DNA of 64,000 nt from Spirilliplanes yamanashiensis (GCF_016863475.1 NZ_BOOY01000022.1:62001-126000), one strand, 5' to 3'; shown: positions 1-8,674, counted from the stretch's first letter. Notes: generated by a model from the sequence alone, not told the origin. Made by a program: numbers and translations.

Positions 1-2
1 TC

Positions 3-449
3 ATCCCGTGGACGTACCAGCCGGAGAACAACCACCTCAAGGGCCGCACCCAGGCGACCACGATGGAGTACCTGCGGTTCATCGCGGTGTCCCGGCTGTT
101 CTTCGACAACGTCTCGCACCTGCAGGCGTCGTGGCTGACCACCGGCAAGGACGTCGGCCAGCTGGCGCTGCACATGGGCGTCGACGACCTCGGCTCGATC
201 ATGCTCGAGGAGAACGTCATCTCGTCGGCGGGCGCCCGGCACCGCTCGAACCTGCACGAGCTGATCTGGATGATCCGCACGGCGGGCCGCGTCCCGGCGC
301 AGCGCGACACCCTCTACCGCCACCTCGCGGTGCACCACACCCCGGCGGACGACCCGACCGACGAGCGCGTGGTCTCGCACTTCTCGTCGATCGCGATGCC
401 CGGGGGCGGTGCGGGCCGCACGACGCTCCCGCTGGTCGACGCGAACTGA
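3..449 (+). CDS. mqnC: Cyclic dehypoxanthine futalosine synthase MqnC, C-terminal part
   Basis: This is the 3' part of a gene that begins before the window; the frame is open from base 3 to a TGA at 447-449. The peptide starts IPWTYQPENNHLKG and continues with TMEYLRFIAVSRLFFDN and LGSIMLEENVISSAG. These are hallmarks of the C-terminal half of the radical-SAM enzyme MqnC, which cyclises dehypoxanthine futalosine in the futalosine route to menaquinone. The radical-SAM cysteine motif would lie in the missing N-terminal part. The neighbourhood fits: menG, a menJ-type reductase, the nuo operon and a polyprenyl synthase follow within 24 kb. A strong hairpin follows the stop, so this gene probably ends its transcript. 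Confidence 0.93.
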   Translation: MPWTYQPENNHLKGRTQATTMEYLRFIAVSRLFFDNVSHLQASWLTTGKDVGQLALHMGVDDLGSIMLEENVISSAGARHRSNLHELIWMIRTAGRVPAQRDTLYRHLAVHHTPADDPTDERVVSHFSSIAMPGGGAGRTTLPLVDAN

Positions 450-476
450 GAAGCCACGATCACGGTACGTCACAAC

Positions 477-529
477 GGCCTCGTCCGTTCGGCCCGCGGC
501 GCGACGCCGTTCGCCGAACGGACGGGGCC
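477..529 (+). terminator. Rho-independent-type terminator after mqnC
   Basis: A 17-bp stem (477-493 with 513-529, one G-U pair) encloses a 19-base loop and is followed by TTAAGGTTT. It lies 28 bases after the mqnC stop. Confidence 0.7.
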
Positions 530-630
530 TTAAGGTTTCGATAAGGTAACGCCATACCGGTCATTACGGTTCTTCGATGGACCAATGCGGGGATCTTGGC
601 GGCTCGTGGGGGTCGCGCGGCATGGATGAG

Positions 631-640
631 GATCGCTAAC
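631..640 (+). promoter_or_regulatory. Shared GATCGCTAAC element upstream of surface protein 1
   Basis: The ten bases GATCGCTAAC occur here, 42 bases before the ATG of the first LPxTG protein. The same ten bases recur at 2044-2053, 39 bases before the second. The position suits a -10 region (CGCTAAC) or an operator. Function is inferred only from conservation between the two leaders. Confidence 0.35.
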
Positions 641-682
641 CTGCGCCCTCGAGTCCTGTCCGTCCTACGGGGAGCCCCTTTC

Positions 683-1843
683 ATGACCTTCCGCAACCTG
701 GCGCGAGTCGGTGCAGTCGGCCTGCTGGCCACCGGTGCCCTGGCCGCCGCCGCCACCCCGGCCCTCGCGGCCGACGTCGACTTCGGCCTCGACCTGACCG
801 GCTCCACCATCGCGGCCGACGCGAGCGGCAAGTTCGCCCAGGTGGGCGTCTCCAACAACGGCACCACCAAGCCGAAGACCGTCGGCATCACGTTCGACGT
901 GAGCAAGCTCGACCTGTCCAAGGTGGAGGTCGACCTCGGCACGGGCGGCTGCACCTTCGTCGACGAGATCGCCGAGTGCGAGCTGGTGGCCGAGGACATC
1001 CCGGCCCCGGGCGCCTCCTCCGACCTGTGGCTGCCGCTGCAGAAGAAGGACGGCGCGACCGGCGCCGCCGGCAAGCTCACCATCTCGCTCACGGTCGCGG
1101 GCGACGCGGACAAGACGAACAACTCCAAGACGGTGGACGTGACCGTCGGCGGCAGCGGGGTCGACCTGCAGATCGAGTCGCCCGACGTGACCGTGGTCGA
1201 CAACGACGGCTTCACCGGCAAGCCGGTCGAGCCGGGCGCGGGCAGCGCCCTCGCGGTGTACGCGCTGAACCAGGGCGACCGCACGGCCCGGGGTCTCACC
1301 GTCACGGCGACGCTTCCCGAGAAGTCCAGCTTCGTCACGGACGACGCCGACGAGGAGTGCACCTTCTCCGGCCGGACCGTCACCTGCTCGTATGACGAGA
1401 TCGAGCTGATCCCGGCCGACCTCGACGAGACCACCAACAAGGAGCTGTCCAGCCGGGCGTTCTTCTTCCCGGTCCGGGTGGCCGAGGACGCGAAGGGTCC
1501 GGCCCTGAAGGGCGGCGTCTCCACCGGCGTCGCGATCGAGACCGCCGAGTCCGCCGACGTGCGCCGCAAGGCCGCCGCGCCGGCCGCGCCGTCCAAGAAC
1601 TCGCGTGAGCTGACGGCCGCCGAGGTGCAGGACATCGACTCGACCGACAACGAGGACACCTTCTCGGTCCTGGTCACCGTCGCCGAGGGTGGCGAGGGTG
1701 GCGGCGGTGGCCTGCCGGTCACCGGTCCGGCCGCGCTGGGCATCGGCGCGGGCGGCGCGGCCGTCCTGGCCGCCGGCATCGCGATGTTCCTGGTGGCGCG
1801 CCGCCGCCGGATCGTCCTGGTCGCCCCGCGCGACGAGAAGTAA
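683..1843 (+). CDS. LPxTG-anchored cell-surface protein (386 aa)
   Basis: Secreted protein predicted to be covalently attached to the wall by sortase. A signal peptide occupies about residues 1-29 (MTFRNLARVG..., cleavage after PALA). The body looks like Ig/DUF11-like beta domains, with a repeated pattern of LTVTATLPE followed by a cysteine and TVTCS. A Gly-rich hinge leads to LPVTG at residues 344-348, a hydrophobic span and an RRRR tail, the classical sortase signal. I chose the ATG at 683 over an earlier in-frame GTG because GGAG at 671-674 is well placed and the signal peptide starts there. The next gene encodes a smaller protein of identical design with the same leader motif, so the two look like a paralogous or co-regulated pair. 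Ligand unknown. Confidence 0.85.
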   Translation: MTFRNLARVGAVGLLATGALAAAATPALAADVDFGLDLTGSTIAADASGKFAQVGVSNNGTTKPKTVGITFDVSKLDLSKVEVDLGTGGCTFVDEIAECELVAEDIPAPGASSDLWLPLQKKDGATGAAGKLTISLTVAGDADKTNNSKTVDVTVGGSGVDLQIESPDVTVVDNDGFTGKPVEPGAGSALAVYALNQGDRTARGLTVTATLPEKSSFVTDDADEECTFSGRTVTCSYDEIELIPADLDETTNKELSSRAFFFPVRVAEDAKGPALKGGVSTGVAIETAESADVRRKAAAPAAPSKNSRELTAAEVQDIDSTDNEDTFSVLVTVAEGGEGGGGGLPVTGPAALGIGAGGAAVLAAGIAMFLVARRRRIVLVAPRDEK

Positions 1844-1855
1844 GACGTTCCGTCT

Positions 1856-1892
1856 CGACGGCCCGGCTGCACCCCTTGCGGCCGGGCCGTCG
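1856..1892 (+). terminator. Hairpin terminator after surface protein 1
   Basis: Perfect 12-bp stem (1856-1867 with 1881-1892, CGACGGCCCGGC and its complement) with a 13-base loop, 12 bases after the stop codon. No clear U-tract follows, as is common in actinobacteria. Confidence 0.6.
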
Positions 1893-2043
1893 CGGCAGTC
1901 CGACGCTGCTCCTGAGTGGACGGTGGCGGGCGACGGGGGCTCCGAATTGATATCCGTCCGGTAACAAAAACTCCGGCATAGCGGAATCTCTATGCGTTGT
2001 CGCCCTGGAGCGGCGCAGCTCACAGTGGCGCGCCGAATCCATT

Positions 2044-2053
2044 GATCGCTAAC
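2044..2053 (+). promoter_or_regulatory. Shared GATCGCTAAC element upstream of surface protein 2
   Basis: Second copy of the ten-base element seen at 631-640, at nearly the same distance (39 versus 42 bases) from the next ATG. Candidate -10 region or operator common to both surface-protein genes. Confidence 0.35.
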
Positions 2054-2092
2054 GTCCCCGCCGTATTCGCGCCCGCCCCCGTGGAGCCCCTC

Positions 2093-2857
2093 ATGATCCT
2101 GCGCACCCTCACGCGCGTGTCCGCCGCCGCCCTGCTCACCGCGGGCGTCGTCGCGTCCGCCGCCTCGCCCGCCCTCGCGGCGCCGAAGGAGGCGGACATC
2201 AAGGTGACCGTCTCGGGCCTGCCGCTCGACTCCCGCGAGCCCGCCAAGGCCGCGACGTTCAAGGTCACCAACAAGACCAGCAAGCGGATCGACAACGTCC
2301 TGGTGAAGTTCGACTTCACTCAGCTCGATCTGACCCGCGTCAGCAACCAGCTCGGCATCCCGGGCAACCAGGGCTGCGAGACGGTCGAGGGCACGCTGGT
2401 CTACGTCTGCGACTACGGGCCCCTGGCGAGGAACGGGTCCATGGAGGAGCAGCTGCCGCTGTACGCGGTCGAGGGCGTCCCGGCCGGCCCCGCCGGGTCC
2501 GTGCACCTCGAGGTGTCCTTCGGCGGCCGTGACACGCACGACGAGGACAACAGCATCGAGGTGCCGATCGAGATCGTCGGCCCGCCGGCGCCCACCCCGA
2601 CCGTCACCCCGACGGCCACGCCCACCGCGACGCCGACCGGCACCCCCACGGCCCAGCCGACCGTGTCCCCGAGCGTCACGCCCACTCCGGGCGACGGCGG
2701 CACGGGTGGCGGCGACGGTGGTGGCCTGCCGGTCACCGGGCCCGCGGCCATCGGCATCGGCGTGGCCGGTGCGGCGGCCATCGCGCTCGGTGTGTTCCTG
2801 TTCGTGGTCGCGCGTCGCCGCAAGACCCGCCTGGTGACGCCGGACGACATCGCCTGA
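2093..2857 (+). CDS. LPxTG-anchored surface protein with Pro/Thr stalk (254 aa)
   Basis: Sortase-anchored surface protein. The signal peptide covers about residues 1-29 (MILRTLTRVSAAALL..., ending PALA). A single beta-rich domain of about 150 residues contains one cysteine pair (QGCETVEG, VYVCDYG). A PT-repeat stalk (PTATPTATPTGTPTAQ) then leads to LPVTG at 212-216, a hydrophobic segment and an RRRK tail. The ATG at 2093 is chosen because GTGGAGCCCCTC precedes it, almost the same leader as in the upstream paralogue (GGGGAGCCCCTTTC), and the signal peptide begins there. The sorting region (GGGLPVTGPAA-IGIG) is nearly identical in the two proteins, so the same sortase should process both. The sortase is not in this window. 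Confidence 0.85.
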   Translation: MILRTLTRVSAAALLTAGVVASAASPALAAPKEADIKVTVSGLPLDSREPAKAATFKVTNKTSKRIDNVLVKFDFTQLDLTRVSNQLGIPGNQGCETVEGTLVYVCDYGPLARNGSMEEQLPLYAVEGVPAGPAGSVHLEVSFGGRDTHDEDNSIEVPIEIVGPPAPTPTVTPTATPTATPTGTPTAQPTVSPSVTPTPGDGGTGGGDGGGLPVTGPAAIGIGVAGAAAIALGVFLFVVARRRKTRLVTPDDIA

Positions 2858-2894
2858 CGTTTGCCCACCGGCTCCGGCCGGCCACATAGATGAG

Positions 2895-2921
2895 AGCGCG
2901 GCGCCCGGCGGGTGCCGCGCT
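2895..2921 (+). terminator. Hairpin terminator after surface protein 2
   Basis: Stem AGCGCGGC/GCCGCGCT (2895-2902 with 2914-2921), extendable by GAG/CTC with a bulge, 37 bases after the stop codon and just before the next promoter. Confidence 0.5.
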
Positions 2922-2941
2922 TCTCGCTGTCCGGGGTGGGG

Positions 2942-2947
2942 TAGGAA
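2942..2947 (+). promoter_or_regulatory. -10 element of a leaderless promoter for the P-loop kinase
   Basis: TAGGAA lies exactly seven bases before the GTG at 2955, and no Shine-Dalgarno sequence is present. This is the usual geometry of leaderless actinobacterial mRNAs that start at the initiation codon. Confidence 0.45.
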
Positions 2948-2954
2948 CGGCCGG

Positions 2955-3479
2955 GTGAGCGCCGTCATCGTCATCACCGGGATCATGGCCGCCGGCAAGT
3001 CGACGGTCGCGCAGGCCGTCGCGGAGCGGCTGCCGCTCGCCGCGCACGTCCGCGGGGACCTGTTCCGCCGCATGATCGTGTCGGGGCGGCGGGAGTTCGA
3101 GCCGGGCGCGGAGGAGGAGGCGGCGGCGCAGCTGCGCCTGCGGTACGACCTGTCGGCGCGGGTGGCCGACGGGTACGCCCGGGCGGGCGTCACGGCGGTG
3201 GTGCAGGACGTGATCCTCGGGCCGGAGCTGGCGGCGTACGTGGACCGGATCGCGACGCCGCGGCGGCACGTCGTGGTCCTGGCGCCGCGGCCGGAGGTGG
3301 TGGCGGCGCGCGAGGCCGGTCGGGGCAAGCGGGGGTACGGGGCGTGGACCGTCGCCGACCTGGACGCGTCGCTGCGGGCGGAGACGCCGCGGCTGGGGCT
3401 GTGGCTGGACTCGTCGGACCAGACGCCGGCGGAGACGGCGGACGAGATCCTGCGCCGGCTGCCCGAGGCCCGCGTGTGA
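2955..3479 (+). CDS. Small P-loop (AAA_33-type) kinase-like protein
   Basis: A 174-residue ATP-binding protein of the zeta-toxin / chloramphenicol-phosphotransferase-like superfamily. Walker A is GIMAAGKST at residues 9-17. The segment HVRGDLFRRMIVSGR resembles the substrate and base region of small-molecule kinases, and TAVVQDVILG resembles the Walker B strand. A Lys/Arg lid segment (EAGRGKRGYG) follows. The substrate cannot be told from sequence; such proteins phosphorylate small molecules or act as stand-alone nucleotide kinases. No antitoxin gene accompanies it, which argues against a zeta toxin. Start: GTG, apparently leaderless. It converges on the hypothetical gene at 3778-4329 with a strong hairpin between. 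Confidence 0.75.
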   Translation: MSAVIVITGIMAAGKSTVAQAVAERLPLAAHVRGDLFRRMIVSGRREFEPGAEEEAAAQLRLRYDLSARVADGYARAGVTAVVQDVILGPELAAYVDRIATPRRHVVVLAPRPEVVAAREAGRGKRGYGAWTVADLDASLRAETPRLGLWLDSSDQTPAETADEILRRLPEARV

Positions 3480-3732
3480 GGGTCCCTCGCGCGGTGTCGG
3501 TGGCTGCCCGAACGGCCAGGTGGGGACCGGCGAACCGGGGATGCCGGGTTGCTCCTGCGTAACGATGAAGCGGGCGAACGCGGAGAAATACCGACAGAAG
3601 CGGCCGTGTCGGGCTTCCCAAGTGCGTTTGCGCTGGTTACCGTGCCCGCGTAACACCTGAACGTCGCCACGGCACGGCCGCCGGCGGCGAGGTCGGACCC
3701 GACCGACGGCGGTCGTCCATATAACGCAAGGC
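3480..3732. other. Intergenic stretch without a recognisable gene
   Basis: About 250 bases between the kinase stop and the terminator hairpin. Open frames here lack a plausible start, ribosome site or recognisable protein on either strand, and I see no RNA gene. Confidence 0.4.
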
Positions 3733-3766
3733 GCAGGGGCGGGATGGTTCTCCATCCCGCCCCTGC
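3733..3766. terminator. Bidirectional terminator between convergent genes
   Basis: A perfect 15-bp stem (3733-3747 with 3752-3766, GCAGGGGCGGGATGG and complement) with a TTCT loop. It lies just beyond the 3' end of the minus-strand gene at 3778 and downstream of the plus-strand kinase, so it can serve both. Confidence 0.8.
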
Positions 3767-3777
3767 TGTGTCCCGGG

Positions 3778-4329
3778 TCAGGTCAGTGCGGCGCCGACGG
3801 CGCGCGAGTACGCGGCCCAGTCGCGCGGCCGGTCCTCCCGGCCGGCGAGCCACCCCTGCCGCAGCAACCCGTGCGGCCAGGTGGTCAGAGTGCCGGGCGG
3901 CCGCCCGGCCGCGGCGGCGAGCCGGTGGGAGACGTAGACGTCGCCCGGCAGCAGGGCGCCGTCGCGCAGTGCGGCCGGCGTGGGGACGAGCTCCTCCACC
4001 TCCACGGCGGCGTACGCCGGGTCGAGCTCGGCGACCACGGCGGCCATGGTGCGCAGCAGCGCCCGGCTGCGGGCGGCGGCCCGGTCGGCGTCCTGGCGCG
4101 ACCAGGCGTCGGACGGCACGCCCCACTCGTTCGTCTCGGTGATCAGCTCGGCGAGCCGGTCGGGGCGGGCGGCCCGGATCTCGACCCGGCCGAGCTTCGG
4201 CACCCGGGGCGGGTCGCCGGTGGCGCCGGCGGCCGCGGCCAGCCGCGTCGCGTCCGGCGGGACGGTGTCGAAGCAGAAGCCCACGATGAAGAACGATCCC
4301 CGCACCGCCGGGAGGACAGTCGCGATCAC
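3778..4329 (-). CDS. Hypothetical protein, divergent from menG (183 aa)
   Basis: I do not recognise a family. The protein contains [17 protein letters not shown] near its N-terminus, then a helical Arg/Asp-rich middle ([15 protein letters not shown]) and a C-terminal part with [14 protein letters not shown] and a Trp-rich end (LLRQGWLAG). It lacks a signal peptide and membrane spans, so it is probably cytosolic. The start is the GTG at 4327-4329 ([11 protein letters not shown]); a shorter GTG start a few codons later (MGFCFD) is possible. Codon use is typical of the genome, supporting a real gene. It is transcribed away from menG with only 30 bases between the starts, so the two probably share a promoter region. 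Confidence 0.65.
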   Translation of the reverse strand: MIATVLPAVRGSFFIVGFCFDTVPPDATRLAAAAGATGDPPRVPKLGRVEIRAARPDRLAELITETNEWGVPSDAWSRQDADRAAARSRALLRTMAAVVAELDPAYAAVEVEELVPTPAALRDGALLPGDVYVSHRLAAAAGRPPGTLTTWPHGLLRQGWLAGREDRPRDWAAYSRAVGAALT

Positions 4330-4359
4330 CGGGCGGCGGGGTCCTGGCAGAGTAAGGGC

Positions 4360-5055
4360 GTGACCCGCGCAGACCTGGACAAGCAGCCGCACGAGATCGC
4401 CGCCATGTTCGACGGCGTGGCCCGGCGCTACGACCTGACGAACACCGTCCTCGCCTTCGGCCGGGACCGGGGCTGGCGCCGGGCGACCCGGGCGGCGCTG
4501 GACCTGAAGCCGGGGGAGCGGGTGCTGGACGTGGGCGCCGGCACCGGCGTCTCGACGGAGGAGCTGGCCCGCTCGGGGGCGTTCGCGGTGGGCGCGGACC
4601 TGTCGACCGGCATGCTGCGGGCGGGGCGCCGGGTGCGCCCGGACGTGCCGCTGCTGGCGGGCGACGCGCTGCGCCTGCCGTTCCCGGACGCGACGTTCGA
4701 CGCGGTGACGATCTCGTTCGCCCTGCGCAACGTGCAGGACACCGACGGCGCGCTGGCCGAGCTGGCGCGGGTGACCCGGCCGGGCGGGCGCCTGGTGGTG
4801 TGCGAGTTCAGCCACCCGACGGCGGCCGCGTTCCGCACTGTCTACCTGCGCTACCTGATGGGCAGCCTTCCGGCGGTGGCGCGGGCGGTGTCCAGCAACC
4901 CGGAGGCGTACGTGTACCTCGCCGAGTCGATCCGGGCGTGGCCGGATCAGCGGGAGCTGGCCGGCCGGATCGCACAGAGTGGCCGTTGGCGCGGCGTCGG
5001 ATGGCGCAATCTGACCGGGGGCGTGGTGGCGCTGCACCGGGCCACGCGGGACTGA
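4360..5055 (+). CDS. menG: Demethylmenaquinone methyltransferase MenG/UbiE
   Basis: SAM-dependent C-methyltransferase (231 aa) for the last step of menaquinone synthesis, converting demethylmenaquinone to menaquinone. UbiE signature 1 is clear ([18 protein letters not shown], residues 24-41). SAM motif I is VLDVGAGTG (55-63), and the later motifs [13 protein letters not shown] and [14 protein letters not shown] are typical. The GTG at 4360 has no good Shine-Dalgarno sequence; CAGAGTAA just upstream could be a -10, so the message may be leaderless. Its context between mqnC and the menJ/nuo cluster fits quinone supply to the respiratory chain. Confidence 0.93.
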   Translation: MTRADLDKQPHEIAAMFDGVARRYDLTNTVLAFGRDRGWRRATRAALDLKPGERVLDVGAGTGVSTEELARSGAFAVGADLSTGMLRAGRRVRPDVPLLAGDALRLPFPDATFDAVTISFALRNVQDTDGALAELARVTRPGGRLVVCEFSHPTAAAFRTVYLRYLMGSLPAVARAVSSNPEAYVYLAESIRAWPDQRELAGRIAQSGRWRGVGWRNLTGGVVALHRATRD

Positions 5056-5179
5056 ATTCGGACACCGAGGAACAAAGCACATTCGACGACGCCCGAGTTT
5101 CCGAAACTGGGCTAAAAGCGCCTAATCCGGTGTTTAGCTGACTCGCAGGTGCACGACAGCTGCGGGGGTGAGGCAAGGC

Positions 5180-5443
5180 ATGACCGCGATCAGGCAGATG
5201 CCCTACGACGACGGCCCGGCCGGCGACGGCGACCAGGGACAACGGCAGGCGCTGGAGCTGGCCGACCGGCTGCGGACGCTGGCGGCGTCCGACCCGGACC
5301 TGGCCCAGGATCTGGTGGACCGGCTCATCGAGGGACTGAACCGCGCGACCGAGGGCGCCTTCGACGAACACGTCGAAAAGGAGCTCGCCAAGAGCGGTGC
5401 AAAGCCGTCCGGAACGGTGCATTCATCCGCGCGAAACAGTTAG
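5180..5443 (+). CDS. Small hypothetical protein (87 aa)
   Basis: Short soluble protein of unknown function. The N-terminus is flexible (MTAIRQMPYDDGP). The centre is an acidic amphipathic helical stretch (ALELADRLRTLAASDPDLA, DLVDRLIEGLNRATEG) and the tail is polar. The ATG at 5180 is chosen because GGGTGAGG sits at the right distance; the GTG at 5168 has none. Coding bias supports it. It stands alone between menG and the Rex-like site before the menJ-type gene and may share regulation with the quinone genes. Confidence 0.55.
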   Translation: MTAIRQMPYDDGPAGDGDQGQRQALELADRLRTLAASDPDLAQDLVDRLIEGLNRATEGAFDEHVEKELAKSGAKPSGTVHSSARNS

Positions 5444-5478
5444 GGTTCCCTTACCCATAGGCCCTTCGATGGCCGTCC

Positions 5479-5515
5479 TAGACTCCCCTCGTCGGGGATT
5501 GTGAACTGATTCACG
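5479..5515 (+). promoter_or_regulatory. Putative promoter with Rex-type operator before menJ
   Basis: TGTGAAC-TG-ATTCACG at 5500-5515 matches the known Streptomyces Rex operator (TGTGAAC-GC-GTTCACA) at 12 of 14 arm positions. A candidate -10, TAGACT, is at 5479-5484, which would place the site just downstream of the transcription start, where a bound repressor would block transcription. Rex senses NADH/NAD ratio; its control of this gene is inference. Confidence 0.55.
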
Positions 5516-5538
5516 ATCTCTGCCAGCGGAGGTGAGAC

Positions 5539-6822
5539 ATGCAGGAGCAGGTAGTCATCGACGAGGCCGACGTCATCGTGGTCGGCGCGGGGCCGGGCGG
5601 CTCCGCGGCGGCCTACCACATGGCACGGCACGGCCTGCGGGTCCTGCTGCTCGAGAAGACCGAGTTCCCGCGGGAGAAGGTCTGCGGCGACGGGCTGACC
5701 CCGCGCGCCTCCCGCCAGCTCGTTCGCATGGGCATCGACACCTCCGAGAAGGCCGGCTGGATCCGCAACAAGGGCCTGCGGGTCATCGGCGGCGGCGTCC
5801 GGCTCGAACTCGACTGGCCCGAGCTGGCCTCCTACCCGAGCTACGGCCTCGTGCGCACCCGGCTCGACTTCGACGACATGCTCGCCCGCCGGGCCGTCGA
5901 GGCCGGCGCCGTCCTGCGCACCCGGGTCAACGTCACCGGGCCGGTCCTCGACGCGGACGGCCGCGTCGTCGGCGTGACCGCCGAGGACGGCCCCGGCAAG
6001 GAGCCCGTCGCCTTCACCGCGCCGCTCGTGATCGCCGCCGACGGCGTGTCCGGGCGGCTGCCGCTCGCGCTCGGCCTGGCCAAGCGCGAGGACCGGCCCA
6101 TGGGCGTCGCGGTCCGCCGCTACTACCACTCGCCGCTGCGCGCCGACGACGACTACCTGGAGTCCTGGCTGGAGCTGAAGAGCCCCGAGGCCGGCGACGC
6201 GCTGCTGCCCGGCTACGGCTGGCTGTTCGGCCTCGGCGACGGCCGGGTCAACGTGGGCCTGGGCGTGCTCAACTCCTCCAAGGCCTACGGCCGCACGAAC
6301 TACCGCAAGATGCTGACCGACTGGCTCGCCGGCACCCCCGCCGAGTGGGGGCTGCGCGACGAGGCCAACGCCGACGGCAACATCCTCGGCGCGGCCCTGC
6401 CCATGGGCTTCAACCGGGTGCCGCACTACACGCGTGGTGTGATGCTGGTCGGCGACTCCGGTGGCATGGTCAACCCCTTCAACGGCGAAGGCATCCCGTA
6501 CGCGATGGAGTCCGGCGAACTGGCCGCGGAGATCGCCGTGCAGGCGCTCGCCCGGCCCGCCGGCCCCGACCGGGAGCGCGCCCTGGCGGCGTACCCGGCC
6601 GAGCTGAAGCTGCGCTACGGCGGGTACTACCGGCTGGGCGGCATCTTCGTGAAGCTCATCGGCCGGCCCGAGATCATGCGGATCGCGACCAAGCACGGCA
6701 TGCCGCACCCGGTGCTCATGCGCTTCGTGCTGAAGTTGCTCGCGAACCTGACCGACCCCCGCGGCGGCGACGCCATGGACCGGGTCATCAACGCCATGAC
6801 CAGGGTCGCCCCCGCGGTGTGA
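5539..6822 (+). CDS. menJ: Geranylgeranyl-reductase-family flavoprotein, MenJ-like
   Basis: FAD-dependent reductase of 427 aa, most like the mycobacterial MenJ that saturates one isoprene unit of the menaquinone side chain. The Rossmann motif VVGAGPGGSAAAYH is at about 15-28. The conserved KTEFPREKVCGDGLTPR segment follows. The second FAD motif is MLVGDSGGMVNPFNGEGI, and the C-terminus shows LRYGGYYRLGGIFVK. An ATG preceded by GGAGGTGAG sets the start. Position immediately upstream of nuo, with related operator-like sequences before both genes, ties quinone tailoring to complex I expression. A role in another isoprenoid (for example archaeal-type lipids) cannot be excluded from sequence alone. 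Confidence 0.82.
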   Translation: MQEQVVIDEADVIVVGAGPGGSAAAYHMARHGLRVLLLEKTEFPREKVCGDGLTPRASRQLVRMGIDTSEKAGWIRNKGLRVIGGGVRLELDWPELASYPSYGLVRTRLDFDDMLARRAVEAGAVLRTRVNVTGPVLDADGRVVGVTAEDGPGKEPVAFTAPLVIAADGVSGRLPLALGLAKREDRPMGVAVRRYYHSPLRADDDYLESWLELKSPEAGDALLPGYGWLFGLGDGRVNVGLGVLNSSKAYGRTNYRKMLTDWLAGTPAEWGLRDEANADGNILGAALPMGFNRVPHYTRGVMLVGDSGGMVNPFNGEGIPYAMESGELAAEIAVQALARPAGPDRERALAAYPAELKLRYGGYYRLGGIFVKLIGRPEIMRIATKHGMPHPVLMRFVLKLLANLTDPRGGDAMDRVINAMTRVAPAV

Positions 6823-6854
6823 CCCCCGTGATCGGCTGCCGATACGGCCACTCT

Positions 6855-6873
6855 TAGTGTGAACTGAGCAACA
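6855..6873 (+). promoter_or_regulatory. nuo operon promoter region with Rex half-site
   Basis: TGTGAAC at 6858-6864 is a perfect left half of a Rex site and is followed by TGA, as at 5500. The right half (AGCAACA) matches poorly. TAGTGT at 6855-6860 could be the -10 element, overlapping the half-site. The nuo operon is a known Rex target in Streptomyces; here the call rests on one half-site. Confidence 0.4.
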
Positions 6874-6902
6874 GGGCTGGGAAGGACGAGCAGGGAGAAA
6901 AC

Positions 6903-7268
6903 ATGACGCTCTCGCCTTACGTACCCATCGTCGGGTTATTGATCCTGGGTGCGCTGTTCGCCCTGTTCTCGGTGTCCATCGCGCCGATCGTCGGGCCGAA
7001 GCGCTACAACCGCGCCAAGCTCGAGGCGTACGAGTGCGGCATCGAGCCCGCCCCGCAGCCCGTCGGCGGCGGCCGGTTCCCGGTGAAGTTCTACCTGACC
7101 GCGATGCTCTTCATCATCTTCGACATCGAGATCATCTTCCTCTACCCGTGGGCCGTGTCCTTCGACGCGCTCGGCCTGTTCGGCTTCGTGGAAATGGTCC
7201 TGTTCATCGTCACCGTGTTCATCGCCTACACCTACGTGTGGCGACGCGGCGGCCTCAACTGGGACTAG
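6903..7268 (+). CDS. nuoA: NADH-quinone oxidoreductase subunit A
   Basis: Membrane subunit A of complex I (121 aa). It has three hydrophobic segments and the family signature KLEAYECGIEPAPQP, followed by FPVKFYLTAMLFIIFDIEIIF. The helix with FDIEI sits near the quinone chamber. It is the first gene of the operon nuoA-N, with GGGAGAA before the ATG. NuoB follows after 12 bases. Confidence 0.97.
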   Translation: MTLSPYVPIVGLLILGALFALFSVSIAPIVGPKRYNRAKLEAYECGIEPAPQPVGGGRFPVKFYLTAMLFIIFDIEIIFLYPWAVSFDALGLFGFVEMVLFIVTVFIAYTYVWRRGGLNWD

Positions 7269-7280
7269 GAGGGTCGCAGC

Positions 7281-7948
<668 letters not shown>

Positions 7949-7949
<1 letters not shown>

Positions 7950-8674
7950 TGAGTGACGCGACCAACGAGCCGGGCAGCGAGCTGAACGCCGTCCCGACCG
8001 GGGCGAACATCGGCTCGCCCGCCGAGGTCTCGCCGACCATCCACGCCGAGCACGGCATGTTCGGCGTGCAGGGCACCGGCGACGTCTCCGGCTTCGGCGG
8101 CCTGGTGCGGCGCCGGCCGAGCACGCAGGACACCCCGCGGCCGTTCGGCGGCTACTTCGACGAGGTGCACGACGCGCTCGAGGAGGCCTACCCGGGCTTC
8201 GCCGACGCGATCGAGAAGGTCGTCGTCGACCGCGGCGAGCTGACCCTGCACGTCAAGCCGGAGAAGATCCGCGAGGTCTGCCAGGTCATGCGCGACGACG
8301 AGGCGCTGCGCTTCGAGCTGTGCTCCTCGGTGTCCGGTGTCGACTACCTGGGCAGTGACACCCGCCGGCTGCACGTCGTCTACCACCTGACGTCCATGAC
8401 GTACCGCCGGGTGGTCCGGCTGGAGGCCGCGGTGCCGGTCGACGGCCGGCTGCCGAGCGTCACCAGCGTCTACCCGACCGCCGACTGGCAGGAGCGGGAG
8501 GCCTACGACATGTTCGGCGTGGTCTTCGAGGGCCACCCGAACCTGACGCGCATCCTCATGCCCGACGACTGGGAGGGCCACCCGCAGCGGAAGGACTACC
8601 CGCTGGGCGGCGTCGCGGTCGAGTACAAGGGCGCCGAAATCCCGCCTCCTGACAAGCGGAGGGTCTACCAGTGA
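7949..8674 (+). CDS. nuoC: NADH-quinone oxidoreductase subunit C
   Basis: The 30-kDa-type subunit (241 aa). The first 70 residues are a poorly conserved, probably flexible extension. The core has the family signature [20 protein letters not shown] and ends RKDYPLGG. Unlike E. coli, C and D are separate genes here. The ATG at 7949 overlaps the nuoB stop and the 3' end overlaps nuoD by four bases (GTGA), implying coupled translation. Confidence 0.96.

Noticed and set aside
2955-3479. Zeta-type toxin of a toxin-antitoxin pair
   Set aside because: No adjacent small antitoxin gene; Walker A alone does not separate it from other small kinases.
3480-3732. Riboswitch or coding fragment in the 250-base gap
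   Set aside because: No conserved riboswitch motif recognised and open frames lack start signals.
665-4126. Long open frame on the minus strand opposite the surface-protein and kinase genes
   Set aside because: It mirrors GC-rich plus-strand genes, has no recognisable domain and no ribosome site; typical shadow frame.
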